Shown here: one piece after another, positions 1 to 8,352 of the stretch
Layout of the letters: the number at the start of each line of letters is the position of its first letter
How positions within the stretch are numbered: position 1 is the first letter of the stretch
NCBI RefSeq assembly: GCF_013364235.1
Contig: NZ_CP054919.1
Coordinates: 2,336,810-2,400,809, forward strand
DNA length: 64,000 nt
Source of the DNA: Kitasatospora sp. NA04385
Lineage (GTDB): Bacteria; Actinomycetota; Actinomycetes; Streptomycetales; Streptomycetaceae
Direction of reading: 5' to 3'
Position numbers and translations under genes: made by a program
Notes under the pieces: model-generated
What the model was told of the DNA's origin: nothing
Databases searched by the model: none
The model's input: only the letters and a program-made list of their open reading frames with translations

Positions 1-929
1 AGCTGACGGTGCTGGGGACGGCGGGCCAGCTGGTGGCGGCGGGGCGGCTGCCGGCGGGGGCGTTCGCGGCGGCGGCGGGGTGGGCGGCGCTGGGGCTGGG
101 CTTCTTCGAGCAGGTGGAGGCCCTGGTGGGGGTGGCGCACGCGCGGGCCGGGCTGGCCCGGGTGCGGGAGGTCGACGAGCTGCCGGGCCCGGGCCCGGGT
201 GGGCGTGAACTGCCGGACGGTCCCGGCGAGTTGGTGTTCCGTTCGGTGCTGGTGCGGGACGACGGGGGCGCGGTGGTGTTCGGCCCGCTGGAGCTGGTGG
301 TGCCGGGCGGCGCGACGGTCGCGGTGGTGGGGCGCTCGGGGTCGGGCAAGTCGCTGCTGGCCGCGCTGGCGGGGGGCCTCCGGCTGCCGGACGGCGGGGA
401 GGTGCTGGTCGACGGGGTGCCGGTGGCGGCCCTGTCGGTCGCGGAGCGCCGCCGCGCGGTCGGCTACGCCTTCGAGCGGCCGCTGCTGATCGGGCCGTCC
501 CTGGACGAGGCGCTGGAGGGCGCGGACCAGGCGGCGCTGGCGGCGGCCCGGGCGGACGGCTTCCTGTCCCGGCTGCCGCACGGCGGCCGTACCCCGGTGG
601 GTGAACTCCGGCTCTCCGGCGGCGAGTTGCAGCGTCTCGGGCTGGCCAGGCTGCTGGCCGGGAACGCCCGGGTGGTGGTGCTCGACGACGCGACGTCCAG
701 TCTGGACGCGGCGACCGAGCACCAGGTGGACCGGGCCCTGCACGAGTCCACCCGGGGCCGCACCCGCCTGGTCGTCACCCACCGCGCGGCGGTCGCGGCC
801 CGGGCCGAACGGGTGGTCTGGCTGGACGGCGGCCGGGTCCGCGCGATCTCCACCCACGCCGAGCTGCTGGCCGACCCGGCCTACCGGACGACGCTCGCGG
901 GCGCGGCCCTGGAAGCCCGGCCCCGGTAG
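1..929 (+). CDS. ABC exporter, ATPase end (5' partial)
   Basis: This is the 3' part of a fused membrane-ATPase ABC exporter. The reading frame is open to the left edge and no start is visible. The first ~60 codons are hydrophobic, like the last helices of a transmembrane domain. The ATPase domain follows with Walker A (GRSGSGKS, near base 330), signature LSGGE (~612), Walker B (VVVLDD, ~675) and an H-loop histidine in VVTHR (~775). Walker B ends DDA rather than the usual DEA, so the catalytic glutamate is replaced by Asp. That is common in the degenerate half of heterodimeric exporters. The next gene, 141 bp on, encodes a second exporter of the same architecture, so the two probably form a heterodimer. 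The pair recalls RamA/RamB (AmfA/AmfB) peptide exporters, but that is inference. Confidence 0.85.
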   Translation, partial: LTVLGTAGQLVAAGRLPAGAFAAAAGWAALGLGFFEQVEALVGVAHARAGLARVREVDELPGPGPGGRELPDGPGELVFRSVLVRDDGGAVVFGPLELVVPGGATVAVVGRSGSGKSLLAALAGGLRLPDGGEVLVDGVPVAALSVAERRRAVGYAFERPLLIGPSLDEALEGADQAALAAARADGFLSRLPHGGRTPVGELRLSGGELQRLGLARLLAGNARVVVLDDATSSLDAATEHQVDRALHESTRGRTRLVVTHRAAVAARAERVVWLDGGRVRAISTHAELLADPAYRTTLAGAALEARPR

Positions 930-980
930 CAGAGGGCGCGTTCAAGGGCTCGGCGGGAACGGCGCGCCCGGGTCTGCGGG

Positions 981-1035
981 CGGTTCACTGCCGGAGCGCG
1001 CATCGGCTCCGGTTCGGTATCACGGCACACGGCAC
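981..1035. repeat. Dispersed element, copy 1
   Basis: About 55 bp beginning CGGTTCACTGCCGGAGCGCG resembles a segment at 43842-43896 at roughly three of four positions. Both copies lie in intergenic DNA. It may be a dispersed, REP-like sequence of the genome. Confidence 0.4.
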
Positions 1036-1055
1036 ACGGCACACGGCACACGGCG
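1021..1055. repeat. Heptamer tandem repeat before exporter gene
   Basis: Five tandem copies of the 7-mer CACGGCA (the last reads CACGGCG) end two bases before the GAGGAG ribosome-binding site of the next gene. Copy number changes would alter the 5' leader but not the reading frame. Confidence 0.85.
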
Positions 1056-1070
1056 CGAGGAGCGGTTTTC

Positions 1071-2804
1071 GTGGGGCGGCATCGGCGGGCGCTGGGCGGG
1101 CGGGGGCTGCGGGAGTTGGCGGCGGCGGTGCCCCGGCGGGCGGTGTGGGGGTTGGCGGGGTGGTCGGCGGTGGAGGCGCTGCCGGCGCTGTGCTCGGGGC
1201 TGCTGGTGGCGGCGGCGGCCGACCGGGGGTTCCTGGCGGGGCGTCCGGGGGCCGGTTTCGCCTGGCTGGGGGCGCTGGGTGCGGTGACGGCGCTGCGCGC
1301 CCTCGCGGCGCGGGCGGTGTTCCCGCACCTCGCGGAGGTGGTGGAGCCGCTGCGGGACGCCCTGGTGGCGCGGGTGGTGCACGGGGCGCTGTCGCGGCCG
1401 GACCCGGACGGTCCGGCGGAGATCGCCCGGATCACCGAACAGGTGGAGTCCGCGCGGCAGTTGACCGCGACGCTGCTGCGCAGTGCGCGCGGGGTGGGGT
1501 TCGGGCTGCTGGCGGCGCTGCTGGGTCTGGGGCTGCTGGCTCCGGCGGTGCTGCCGCTGGTGCTGGTGCCGCTGCTGCTGTCGGGGGCGCTGTTCGTCCG
1601 GCTGCTGGGGCCGCTGGTGGCGCGCCGCCGGGCGGTGGTGCTGGCGGACGAGCGGATCGCGGCCGAGGCGGGCCGGGTGTTCGCCGGGCTGCGGGACGTG
1701 GCGGCGTGCGGGGCGCAGCAGCGGGTGTCGGCGCACCTGTCGGCGCTGGTGGAGGCGCAGGGCGCGGCGGTGCGGGCGGTCGGCCGGGCGGCGGCGGCCC
1801 GGTCGCTGGCGGTGGCGGTGGGCGGGCGGCTGCCGCTGCTGGCGGTGGTCTGCGCGGCGCCGTGGATGGTCGGCCGGGGCTGGCTGTCGGCGGGCCAGGT
1901 GCTCGGGGTGGCGACCTACCTGTTGCAGCAGTTGGAGCCCGCGGTGCGGGCCCTGGCCGGGATGCTGGGCAGTTGGCTGCTGGACCTGGCGGTGGTGCTG
2001 GACCGGTTGACGGCGGCCTGCCCCGCACCGACCGCCCCGGCGGTGCCGTCGGCGGCGTCCGCTCCGGTGCCGCCGGGTGACGGCTCGCTGAGCGTGCGGG
2101 GGCTGCGGTTCGCCCGGGCGCGGGGGGCCCGGCCGGTGCTGGACGGGGTGCGGTTCGACCTCCGGCCGGGCGCGCACCTGGCGGTGGTCGGTCCGAGCGG
2201 CGCGGGGAAGTCGACCCTGGCGGCGCTGCTGGCCGGGCTGCTGGTCCCGGACGAGGGCCGGGTGCTGGTCGGCGGCCTGGATCCGGCGGCGCTGCCCGGG
2301 CCGGTCCGGGCGGCCCGGTTGGCGCTCGTCCCGCAGGAGGCGTACGTCTTCGCGGGGACCGTCCGGGAGAACCTGTGCTGGCCGTCCGGCGGGTGCTCCG
2401 ACACCGAACTGGCCGTCGCCGCGCACCGGGTGGGCTCGTCCCGGCTGCTGGCCCGGCTCGGCGGGCCGGACGGCCTGATCGCCGATCCGGCCGCGCTGTC
2501 CGCCGGGGAGCGCCAACTGCTGGCCCTGACCCGGACGTTCCTCTCCCCCGCGCCGGTCGTCGTGCTGGACGAGGCCACCTGCCACCTGGACGCGGAGGCC
2601 GAGCGCCGCGCCGAGGAGGCGTTCGCGGCCCGCCCCGGCACCCTGGTGGTGATCGCGCACCGGATCGGCTCGGCGGTGCGCGCCGACCGCGTCCTGCTGC
2701 TGGACGCGGCGGGCCCGCTCCTGGCCACCCACGCCGACCTCCAGGTGCTCTCGCCGTTCTACCGGGCCTGCTGTTCGACGGACGCGTACGTGGAGGCCCG
2801 GTGA
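1071..2804 (+). CDS. ABC exporter, membrane domain fused to ATPase
   Basis: This 577-aa half-transporter has an N-terminal membrane domain (about residues 20-310, several long hydrophobic segments) and an ATPase domain. The ATPase shows Walker A GPSGAGKST (~374), Q-loop VPQEAYVF, a signature LSAGE (~476), Walker B VVVLDEAT (~497) with the catalytic Glu, and an H-loop histidine in VIAHR. The GTG start at 1071 is set by GAGGAGCGG just upstream. The preceding gene's ATPase has a degenerate Walker B, so this subunit would carry the competent site of a heterodimer. The predicted role is export of a peptide or lipid from the cytoplasm. The RamB/AmfB-like context (two exporters in tandem plus a small peptide gene downstream) suggests a peptide, but no lanthipeptide synthetase is visible because the window begins here. 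Confidence 0.88.
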   Translation: MGRHRRALGGRGLRELAAAVPRRAVWGLAGWSAVEALPALCSGLLVAAAADRGFLAGRPGAGFAWLGALGAVTALRALAARAVFPHLAEVVEPLRDALVARVVHGALSRPDPDGPAEIARITEQVESARQLTATLLRSARGVGFGLLAALLGLGLLAPAVLPLVLVPLLLSGALFVRLLGPLVARRRAVVLADERIAAEAGRVFAGLRDVAACGAQQRVSAHLSALVEAQGAAVRAVGRAAAARSLAVAVGGRLPLLAVVCAAPWMVGRGWLSAGQVLGVATYLLQQLEPAVRALAGMLGSWLLDLAVVLDRLTAACPAPTAPAVPSAASAPVPPGDGSLSVRGLRFARARGARPVLDGVRFDLRPGAHLAVVGPSGAGKSTLAALLAGLLVPDEGRVLVGGLDPAALPGPVRAARLALVPQEAYVFAGTVRENLCWPSGGCSDTELAVAAHRVGSSRLLARLGGPDGLIADPAALSAGERQLLALTRTFLSPAPVVVLDEATCHLDAEAERRAEEAFAARPGTLVVIAHRIGSAVRADRVLLLDAAGPLLATHADLQVLSPFYRACCSTDAYVEAR

Positions 2805-2905
2805 GGGCGCCGCCGACGGCACTGCACCCGCGGCGGCCCCGGCGGGGCTCTCCGGCCGTTGCGGCCCCGTGCGGAGGTTCACCGTGCGCCCGGCTGGGGT
2901 TTCGG

Positions 2906-2911
2906 TAGGCT
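2906..2911 (+). promoter_or_regulatory. Candidate -10 box of small peptide gene
   Basis: TAGGCT matches the actinobacterial -10 consensus and lies 127 bp before the ATG of the 50-aa peptide gene. No convincing -35 box was seen. Confidence 0.4.
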
Positions 2912-3037
2912 CCGATGATGTTCGGCCGTCGTCGCGGCCCCGTGCGGGCCGCTGCGCGACGGCCGGTCGTGTGCTGCCCGGATTCCTGCGGCGGCACTGG
3001 CCACGACCGCTTCCTTCGCACGGAGAAGACTGACCTG

Positions 3038-3190
3038 ATGTCCGAGTCCATCGACGACAGCACCGAGCACGGCCACCGCGCGCCGGGCGCCGACGAGACC
3101 GCCGACGGCGGGGCGCACGGCCGGCACCGGGGAACCACCGCCAGCGACGACGCCCCGGAGGCGGACCCGCACGGGCGGCACCGCCGCTGA
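3038..3190 (+). CDS. 50-aa peptide with repeated HGRHR motifs
   Basis: The ATG at 3038 has a GGAGAAG ribosome-binding site 9 bases upstream, while an in-frame ATG at 2915 has none and sits beside the -10 box, so 3038 was chosen. The 50-residue product has no hydrophobic segment. It is rich in Asp, Glu, Gly and His and carries three related motifs: EHGHRAPG, AHGRHRG and PHGRHRR, the last at the C-terminus. The two full motifs are separated by an acidic TTASDDAPEADP stretch. I do not recognise the family. It follows the two exporter genes by 233 bp and ends before a strong hairpin, so it is a transcription unit of its own or the tail of the exporter operon. A secreted or modified peptide precursor, or a small metal- or nucleic-acid-binding protein, are both possible. 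Confidence 0.6.
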   Translation: MSESIDDSTEHGHRAPGADETADGGAHGRHRGTTASDDAPEADPHGRHRR

Positions 3191-3252
3191 CCCTCCGGCC
3201 ACCGCGCAGGAGGGCCCGGAGAGGCCCGGGAGAGAGACCACACCGCACCCGC

Positions 3253-3300
3253 CCGGCGCCCCCGCCCCGTCACCGTCCTGACGGGAACCGGGGGCGCCGG
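3253..3300 (+). terminator. Intrinsic terminator hairpin
   Basis: A perfect 12-bp stem (3253-3264 with 3289-3300, CCGGCGCCCCCG and its complement) encloses a second small inverted repeat (CCCGTCA/TGACGGG). There is no T-run, as is usual in this GC range. It closes the peptide gene and the convergent dehydrogenase gene. Confidence 0.75.
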
Positions 3301-3333
3301 TCGCCAGCTGTCGGCTGTCGGCCGCCGACCGGG

Positions 3334-4413
3334 TCAGTCCGTGAGCAGGACGGTGCGCAGCGCCTCGCCGGCCCGCATCTGCCCGATCGCCTCGTTGACG
3401 CGTTCCAGCGGCAGCCGGTGGGTGACCATCCCGGCCAGGTCGAGCCGGCCGGCGCGCCACAGCTCGATCGCCAGGTCGACGGTGCGGCGGACGTCGCCGC
3501 CGCCGTACATCGAGGGCAGCAGCCGCTTCTCGTTGAAGAAGAGTTCGCCCATGCTGAAGGAGACCTGGTCGTCCCGGGCTCCGGCGCCGATCACCACGAC
3601 GGCGCCGCCGCGCCGGGCCGCGTCGTAGCCGGCCCGGACGGTGTCGGCCCGGCCGACCGCCTCGAACACGTGGTCGTAGCCTCCGGCGGGCAACTCGCGC
3701 GCGGCGGACTTGAGTTGCTCGGGGGCGACGGCGTCGGTGGCGCCGAGGCCGAGGGCCCGCTCGCGCCGGGAGGCGACGGGGTCGACGACGGTGATCCGGG
3801 CGGCTCCGCTGATCCGCGCGCCCTGGACGGCGGCGACGCCGACGCCGCCCGCGCCGATCACGGCGACCGTCTCGCCGGGCCGGACCCGGGCGGTGTTGAC
3901 GACCGCGCCGAGCCCGGTGGTGACGCCGCAGCCGATCAGGGCGGCGAGTTCGAAGGGCAGGTCGGCGGGCACCGGGAGGGCGGCGTCGGCGGCGACCACG
4001 ACCTCCTCGGCGAACGCGCCGGTGCTGTAGAAGCCGTACGCGTCGGTGGCGCCGCCGATCCGGAAGCCGGGGGTGGTCAGGCGGCGGATCGAGGCGGTGC
4101 ACAGGTGGGTGCGGCCGGCCCGGCAGGCGGGGCAGCGGCCGCAGGGCGGCATCCAGCAGAGCACCACCCGGTCGCCGGGGGCGAGGCCGGTGACGCCCGC
4201 GCCGACCTCGAGCACCTCGCCGGCGCCCTCGTGGCCCGGCACGAACGGGGCGGGCTGCGGCAGGACCCCGGCCATCGCGGACAGGTCGGAGTGGCAGAGG
4301 CTGGCGGCCCGGATCCGGATCCGCACCTTTCCCGGCCCGAAGCCGACCGCCTCGACGTCGTCGCGGACGTCCAGGGCGTCCTGTCCGGTCTGCTGCAGGA
4401 TCGCTGCGCGCAC
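3334..4413 (-). CDS. Zinc-dependent alcohol dehydrogenase
   Basis: This 359-aa medium-chain dehydrogenase should oxidise an alcohol or reduce an aldehyde with NAD(P). The catalytic zinc ligands are visible as Cys40 in LCHSD and His61/Glu62 in GHEGAGE. The four structural-zinc cysteines are C91, C94, C97 and C105 (CGRCPAC...HLC). A Rossmann fold follows with GAGGVGV. Overall it resembles the class III or NDMA-dependent alcohol dehydrogenases of actinobacteria. The frame is open further upstream, but the GTG at 4413 is preceded at the right distance by GGGAG and begins the conserved N-terminus VRAAILQQ. A 20-bp perfect palindrome 41 bp upstream is a candidate operator for the KstR-like regulator encoded at 14.4 kb. 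The substrate cannot be read from sequence. Confidence 0.9.
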   Translation of the reverse strand: MRAAILQQTGQDALDVRDDVEAVGFGPGKVRIRIRAASLCHSDLSAMAGVLPQPAPFVPGHEGAGEVLEVGAGVTGLAPGDRVVLCWMPPCGRCPACRAGRTHLCTASIRRLTTPGFRIGGATDAYGFYSTGAFAEEVVVAADAALPVPADLPFELAALIGCGVTTGLGAVVNTARVRPGETVAVIGAGGVGVAAVQGARISGAARITVVDPVASRRERALGLGATDAVAPEQLKSAARELPAGGYDHVFEAVGRADTVRAGYDAARRGGAVVVIGAGARDDQVSFSMGELFFNEKRLLPSMYGGGDVRRTVDLAIELWRAGRLDLAGMVTHRLPLERVNEAIGQMRAGEALRTVLLTD

Positions 4414-4453
4414 GGGGCTGCTCCCAGGGTGGTCGGCCGCCGGTGGCGGCACC

Positions 4454-4473
4454 TGGTGGAACGCGTTCCACCA
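4454..4473. promoter_or_regulatory. 20-bp palindromic operator (KstR-type core)
   Basis: TGGTGGAACGCGTTCCACCA is a perfect palindrome between the dehydrogenase gene and the divergent protease gene. Its core fits TnnAACnnGTTnnA, the motif known for mycobacterial KstR. A KstR-like TetR protein is encoded at 14432-15151. The assignment to that regulator is inference. Confidence 0.7.
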
Positions 4474-4607
4474 CGGCCGTCCCTGTATAGCGCATGCCCC
4501 GCGCCCACCGGACCGACCGGTGCGGCGGCGACAGTGCGGGGGCGGAGCGGCGGCGGTGCGGGAAAGCGCTTCCCTCCCGGTCGCCGGATGTGGCAGGATC
4601 CGCCGCC

Positions 4608-5987
4608 GTGTCACTCTCCGAAACCCCCTCCCCGACCGCGAACCCGCAGCTCAACGACGCCGCAGCGGCCGCCCCGGCCGTTCCCCCCTGCCCCGGGTGC
4701 GGTGCGCCGCAGAGCGCGGACCCGCGCTTCCCCGCCTGGTGCCCGTCCTGCGAGTGGAACCTGCTGCCGCCCCGCCCGTCCGCCGACGGCCTCCCGCCGC
4801 GGGCCCGGCGCCGGGCCGAGCGGGCGCTGCGCCGCGCGGAGGAGCGGCGGCGGGAGGTCAGGGCCCGCAGCGAGCGGGTGTTCCGGCTGGTCGAGGAGGG
4901 CGGGTCCGAACTGCGGCACGGCGCGTCGGTGGGGGCGTTCCTGCTCGCGGGGCTGGTGCACCTGGTGTCGCTGGCGGTGCTGGCGCTCGGGGTGGGGCTG
5001 CTGGCCGGGTGGCCGGTGGCGAGCTGGCCGGCCCGGGTGCTGGGCGCGGTCGTGCTGGCGGTGGCGTTCGTGCTGCGCCCGCGGCTGGGCCGCCCGGAGC
5101 GCTCCGGGGTGCTGTCCCGGCAGGATGCCCCGGCGCTGTACGAGCTGGTCGACCGGGTCGCGGCGGAGCTGGGCGCCCCGGCGGTGGACTCGATCGCGGT
5201 GACCTCCGCCTTCAACGCCTCCTTCGGCACCTACGGGCTGCGCCGCCACCGGCAGTTGGCGATCGGCCTGCCGCTGTGGACGGTGCTCACCCGGCAGCAG
5301 CGGGTCGCGCTGCTCGGGCACGAGATCGGGCACTGCGTGAACGGCGACGCCCGGCGCGGGGTGTGGACGGGCTCCGCCGTCGGCGCGCTGGCCGGGTGGC
5401 ACGGGCTGACCCGGCCGTCGCGCCGGAACGCCTCGCACGCCAACCTGGCCGTCGCCCTCGCCTCCGCCGCCGTCAACCTGGTGCTGGGCGCGGTCCACCT
5501 CGGGGTCCGGGCGCTGACGGAGCTGATGCACCGGCTGCACCTGCGCAGCGGGCAGGCCGCCGAGCACCGGGCCGACCTGATGGCCGCGCGGCTCACCTCC
5601 CCGCAGGACGCGCAGGGCATGCTGCGGGCGCTGTCCAGCGCGCCCACCCTGGAGGCGGCGCTGACCCGGCAGCGCACCCTGCCCCGGGCCGGCGGCCGGG
5701 CGGCCCGGGCGGCGGCGGCCGCGAACCCGGCGCCGGACCTGTGGGAGGCGCTGGCCGAGGCCGTCCGCTCCGTCCCGCCGACCGAGGTGGAGCGCCGGAT
5801 GCGGCTGTCCGAGCGGGAGGGGTCGGCGTCCGACCCCTCGCACCCGCCGACCTACCTACGGCTGCGGCTGCTGGCCTCGGCCCCGCCGGCCGACCGTCCC
5901 CCGCTGGTGCTGGACGCCGGGCGGGCCGCCGCGATCGAGGCGGAGCTCGCCCCGAGCCGGGCCCGGATCGCCGCCGAGCTGCGGTAA
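4608..5987 (+). CDS. Membrane M48 zinc metalloprotease with zinc ribbon
   Basis: The 459-aa protein starts with a CxxC...CxxC zinc-ribbon-like segment (CPGCGAP and CPSCEWN). A charged, Arg/Glu-rich helix follows, then two hydrophobic segments (roughly residues 105-160). The peptidase domain contains HEIGH at about 238-242 and a downstream Glu in AEHRADLMA (~318) as the probable third zinc ligand. This is the layout of HtpX/Ste24-like M48 proteases that cut membrane or exported proteins on the cytoplasmic side. The GTG at 4608 was chosen because AGGA lies 9 bases upstream and the cysteine motif follows soon after. The gene stands alone and is divergent from the dehydrogenase gene. Confidence 0.88.
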   Translation: MSLSETPSPTANPQLNDAAAAAPAVPPCPGCGAPQSADPRFPAWCPSCEWNLLPPRPSADGLPPRARRRAERALRRAEERRREVRARSERVFRLVEEGGSELRHGASVGAFLLAGLVHLVSLAVLALGVGLLAGWPVASWPARVLGAVVLAVAFVLRPRLGRPERSGVLSRQDAPALYELVDRVAAELGAPAVDSIAVTSAFNASFGTYGLRRHRQLAIGLPLWTVLTRQQRVALLGHEIGHCVNGDARRGVWTGSAVGALAGWHGLTRPSRRNASHANLAVALASAAVNLVLGAVHLGVRALTELMHRLHLRSGQAAEHRADLMAARLTSPQDAQGMLRALSSAPTLEAALTRQRTLPRAGGRAARAAAAANPAPDLWEALAEAVRSVPPTEVERRMRLSEREGSASDPSHPPTYLRLRLLASAPPADRPPLVLDAGRAAAIEAELAPSRARIAAELR

Positions 5988-6071
5988 CCGTCCCGCCCGG
6001 GTCGCACCGGCGGCGTTCCTACCATCCAGTAGGGTCCTGGGCAGTCACCCCCGGCCCGGCAGGAGCGCCCG

Positions 6072-6737
6072 ATGTCCGACCCCACCCCCACCGCTCAGGT
6101 CCCGGACCCGCAGGTCCTGGCCGCGTTCCGGGCCGCCACCGGCTTCATGCCGGAGGACGAGGGCCTGGCGCTGTACGCGGCGGCGCTGGACGCGGCCGGG
6201 CGCACCGGCCTGCCGGTGCTGGAGATCGGCACGTACTGCGGGCGCTCGGCGGTCCTGCTGGCGGACGCGGCCCGCCGGGCCGGGACGGTCGCGCTGACCG
6301 TCGACCACCACCGCGGCTCCGAGGAGCAGCAGCCCGGCTGGGAGTACCACGACCCGTCCCTGGTCGACCCGGAGGTCGGCCTGATGGACACCCTGCCGCG
6401 GTTCCGCCGCACCCTGCACGCGGCCGGTCTGGAGCAGCACGTGGTGGCGCTGGTCGGGCGGTCGCCGCAGGTCGCGGCGGTGTGGCAGGGCCGGCTGGCC
6501 CTGGTGTTCGTGGACGGCGGGCACACCGACGAGCACGCCACCGGCGACTACGAGGGCTGGGTGCCGCACCTGGCCGCGGACGGCCTGCTGGTGGTGCACG
6601 ACGTCTTCCCGGACCCGGCGGACGGCGGCCAGGCCCCGTACCGGGTGTACCTGCGGGCGCTCGCCGAGGGCTTCGAGGAGGTGTCGGTGACCGGCTCGCT
6701 GCGGGTGCTGCGCCGCCCGGCCGCGGTGTCCGGCTGA
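6072..6737 (+). CDS. Class I SAM-dependent methyltransferase
   Basis: This 221-aa cytoplasmic protein has the glycine-rich SAM motif VLEIGTYCGRS near residue 50, followed by the acidic TVDHHRG. Later strands include LVFVDGGHTDEH and LLVVHDVFPDP, typical of the Methyltransf_24/CmcI-like group. The ATG at 6072 is preceded by AGGAG. Two candidate -10 boxes (TACCAT at 6020 and TAGGGT at 6030) lie just upstream. It is not tightly linked to its neighbours, so the substrate is unknown. Confidence 0.85.
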   Translation: MSDPTPTAQVPDPQVLAAFRAATGFMPEDEGLALYAAALDAAGRTGLPVLEIGTYCGRSAVLLADAARRAGTVALTVDHHRGSEEQQPGWEYHDPSLVDPEVGLMDTLPRFRRTLHAAGLEQHVVALVGRSPQVAAVWQGRLALVFVDGGHTDEHATGDYEGWVPHLAADGLLVVHDVFPDPADGGQAPYRVYLRALAEGFEEVSVTGSLRVLRRPAAVSG

Positions 6738-6983
6738 CCGTCCGCCGGGCGGACCGCGCCCCCGTCCGGGCCCGGGTTCCGCGGCCCCGGGCGGGAACGA
6801 TCGACGCCGCTGCGGCGTCGTCCCCACCACGACGCGTTGCCGATCCGCCGTGACCGCCCCCGCCGGCGGCCGGTACGGTGTCGGCGGCAGACGACGAACG
6901 GCCCGTCCGGGGAGCGGCCCGTTCGGCGCAGGGGCACCGGCCACCCGGTGCGGTACCGGTTCAGTTGGGGGCGAGGACAGGGC

Positions 6984-8345
6984 ATGACGGAACAGGGCAG
7001 TGCCGCGAGGGCGGTCTGGGACCCCACCGCGAACAACGGCGCGGGCGGCTGGGTCCGCCGGCCGGTGGCGGACGACCCGGCTGCGGCGGGGCCGCCCACC
7101 ACCGCGATCCCGCTACCGCCGATCCCGCCCGGCCCGGTCGCCCCGGCCGCTCCCGTCCCGCCGCCGACCGCCCAGCAGCCGCAACAGCCGCAACAGCCGC
7201 AACAGCCGCAGCAGCAGACCTTCGGCGGCCAGCCCGGCTTCACGCCCCCGCCCCCCGGCGGAGGGCCCTCCTTCGGCGGGAACCAGGGCTTCGGCGGCCA
7301 ACAGCAACCCTTCCCCCCGCAACAACCCCAGCAGCAGCCGCAGCAGCAGCAGCAGACCTTCGGCGGCCAGCCCGGCTTCACGCCCCCGCCCCCCGGCGGA
7401 GGGCCCTCCTTCGGCGGCGACCAGGGCTTCGGCGGCCAACAGCAACCCTTCCCCCCGCAGCAGCCGCAGACCTTCGGCGGCCAGCCCGGCTTCACCCCGC
7501 CACCGCCCGCCGGAGGACCCTCCTTCGGCGGGAACCAGGGCTTCGGCGGCCAGCAGTTCAACAACCAGCCGGGCGGCTACGGCTCCTACCAGGAGCCGGA
7601 GTTCGACTACGAGGACGACCCGCGCCGCCGCCGCACCCCGCTGCTGATCGGCGCGGCCGTGGCCCTGGTGCTGCTGATCGGCGGCGCCGTGGTGCTGGTG
7701 CTGCAGAACAGCGGCTCGAAGGACGCCCCGGCCGCCAAGGACAGCGCCAACCCGACGGTGGCGCAGCCGAGTGCGGGCGGCGACAGCGCCGGTGCCGGCA
7801 GCCAGGACAGCGCGCCGTCGGCCTCCGCCTCGGCCTCCGCGTCCCCGTCGGCCTCCGCGTCCGGCTCGCCGTCGGCGGGCCCGCAGGCGGAGGCCCAGGC
7901 GAAGGCGCTGGACTCGCTGCTCGGCGACGGCGAGAACGCCAAGGCGCCGATCGCCAACGCGGTGGCGAAGGTGCGCAGCTGCCCGGCCAAGGCGGAGGTC
8001 GACAGCGCCGCGCAGGTCTTCGACACCGGCGCCCAGCAGCGCGAGGCGCTGCTGGCCCAGCTGTCCGGGCTGAAGACCGACAGCCTGCCGGGCGGCGACG
8101 CGGCGGTGGCCTCGCTGCGGACGGCCTGGCAGACCTCCGCGGACATCGACCGGGCGTACGCGGCCTGGGCCCGCACCGTCTCGGAGAAGGGCTGCACCAA
8201 CAACCAGGCGCCCGGCGGGGCCGACCTCGCCCGCGCCAACGACCTCAACCCGAAGGCCACCCAGGCGAAGCAGGACTTCTCCGCGAAGTGGAAACCGATC
8301 GCCCAGCAGTACGGGCTGACGCCCCGTACCGGGGACAGGATCTGA
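6984..8345 (+). CDS. Repeat-rich single-pass membrane protein
   Basis: The 453-aa product has a cytoplasmic N-terminal half that is extremely rich in Pro, Gln, Gly and Phe. It contains three copies of a segment starting QTFGGQPGFT and ending FGGQQ, each followed by a Gln/Pro run. One transmembrane helix follows (LLIGAAVALVLLIGGAVVLV, ~223-242), then a Ser/Ala-rich linker and an external domain of about 150 residues. That domain has a cysteine pair (VRSCPAK and EKGCTN). ATG 6984 was chosen over upstream codons because GAGGA precedes it. The amidase gene begins 7 bases after the stop, so the two are co-transcribed and this protein may act in envelope maintenance. The function is not known to me. 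Confidence 0.8.
   Translation: MTEQGSAARAVWDPTANNGAGGWVRRPVADDPAAAGPPTTAIPLPPIPPGPVAPAAPVPPPTAQQPQQPQQPQQPQQQTFGGQPGFTPPPPGGGPSFGGNQGFGGQQQPFPPQQPQQQPQQQQQTFGGQPGFTPPPPGGGPSFGGDQGFGGQQQPFPPQQPQTFGGQPGFTPPPPAGGPSFGGNQGFGGQQFNNQPGGYGSYQEPEFDYEDDPRRRRTPLLIGAAVALVLLIGGAVVLVLQNSGSKDAPAAKDSANPTVAQPSAGGDSAGAGSQDSAPSASASASASPSASASGSPSAGPQAEAQAKALDSLLGDGENAKAPIANAVAKVRSCPAKAEVDSAAQVFDTGAQQREALLAQLSGLKTDSLPGGDAAVASLRTAWQTSADIDRAYAAWARTVSEKGCTNNQAPGGADLARANDLNPKATQAKQDFSAKWKPIAQQYGLTPRTGDRI
7215..7560 (+). repeat. In-frame repeats in membrane protein
   Basis: Three copies of a coding unit begin CAGACCTTCGGCGGCCAGCC at 7215, 7353 and 7467. Spacings are 138 and 114 bp, and CAG/CAA-rich linkers of variable length separate them. 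All changes are in multiples of three. Confidence 0.9.
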
Positions 8346-8352
8346 GGAACAC

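Noticed and set aside
2915..3037. Longer 91-aa form of the HGRHR peptide from ATG 2915
   Set aside because: The start lies about 4 bp from the -10 box with no ribosome-binding site, and the added residues look non-coding.
1020..3248. 742-codon minus-strand open frame over the exporter genes
   Set aside because: Arg/Pro/Gly-rich antisense shadow of the high-GC exporter gene, with no domains. The plus strand has complete ABC motifs.
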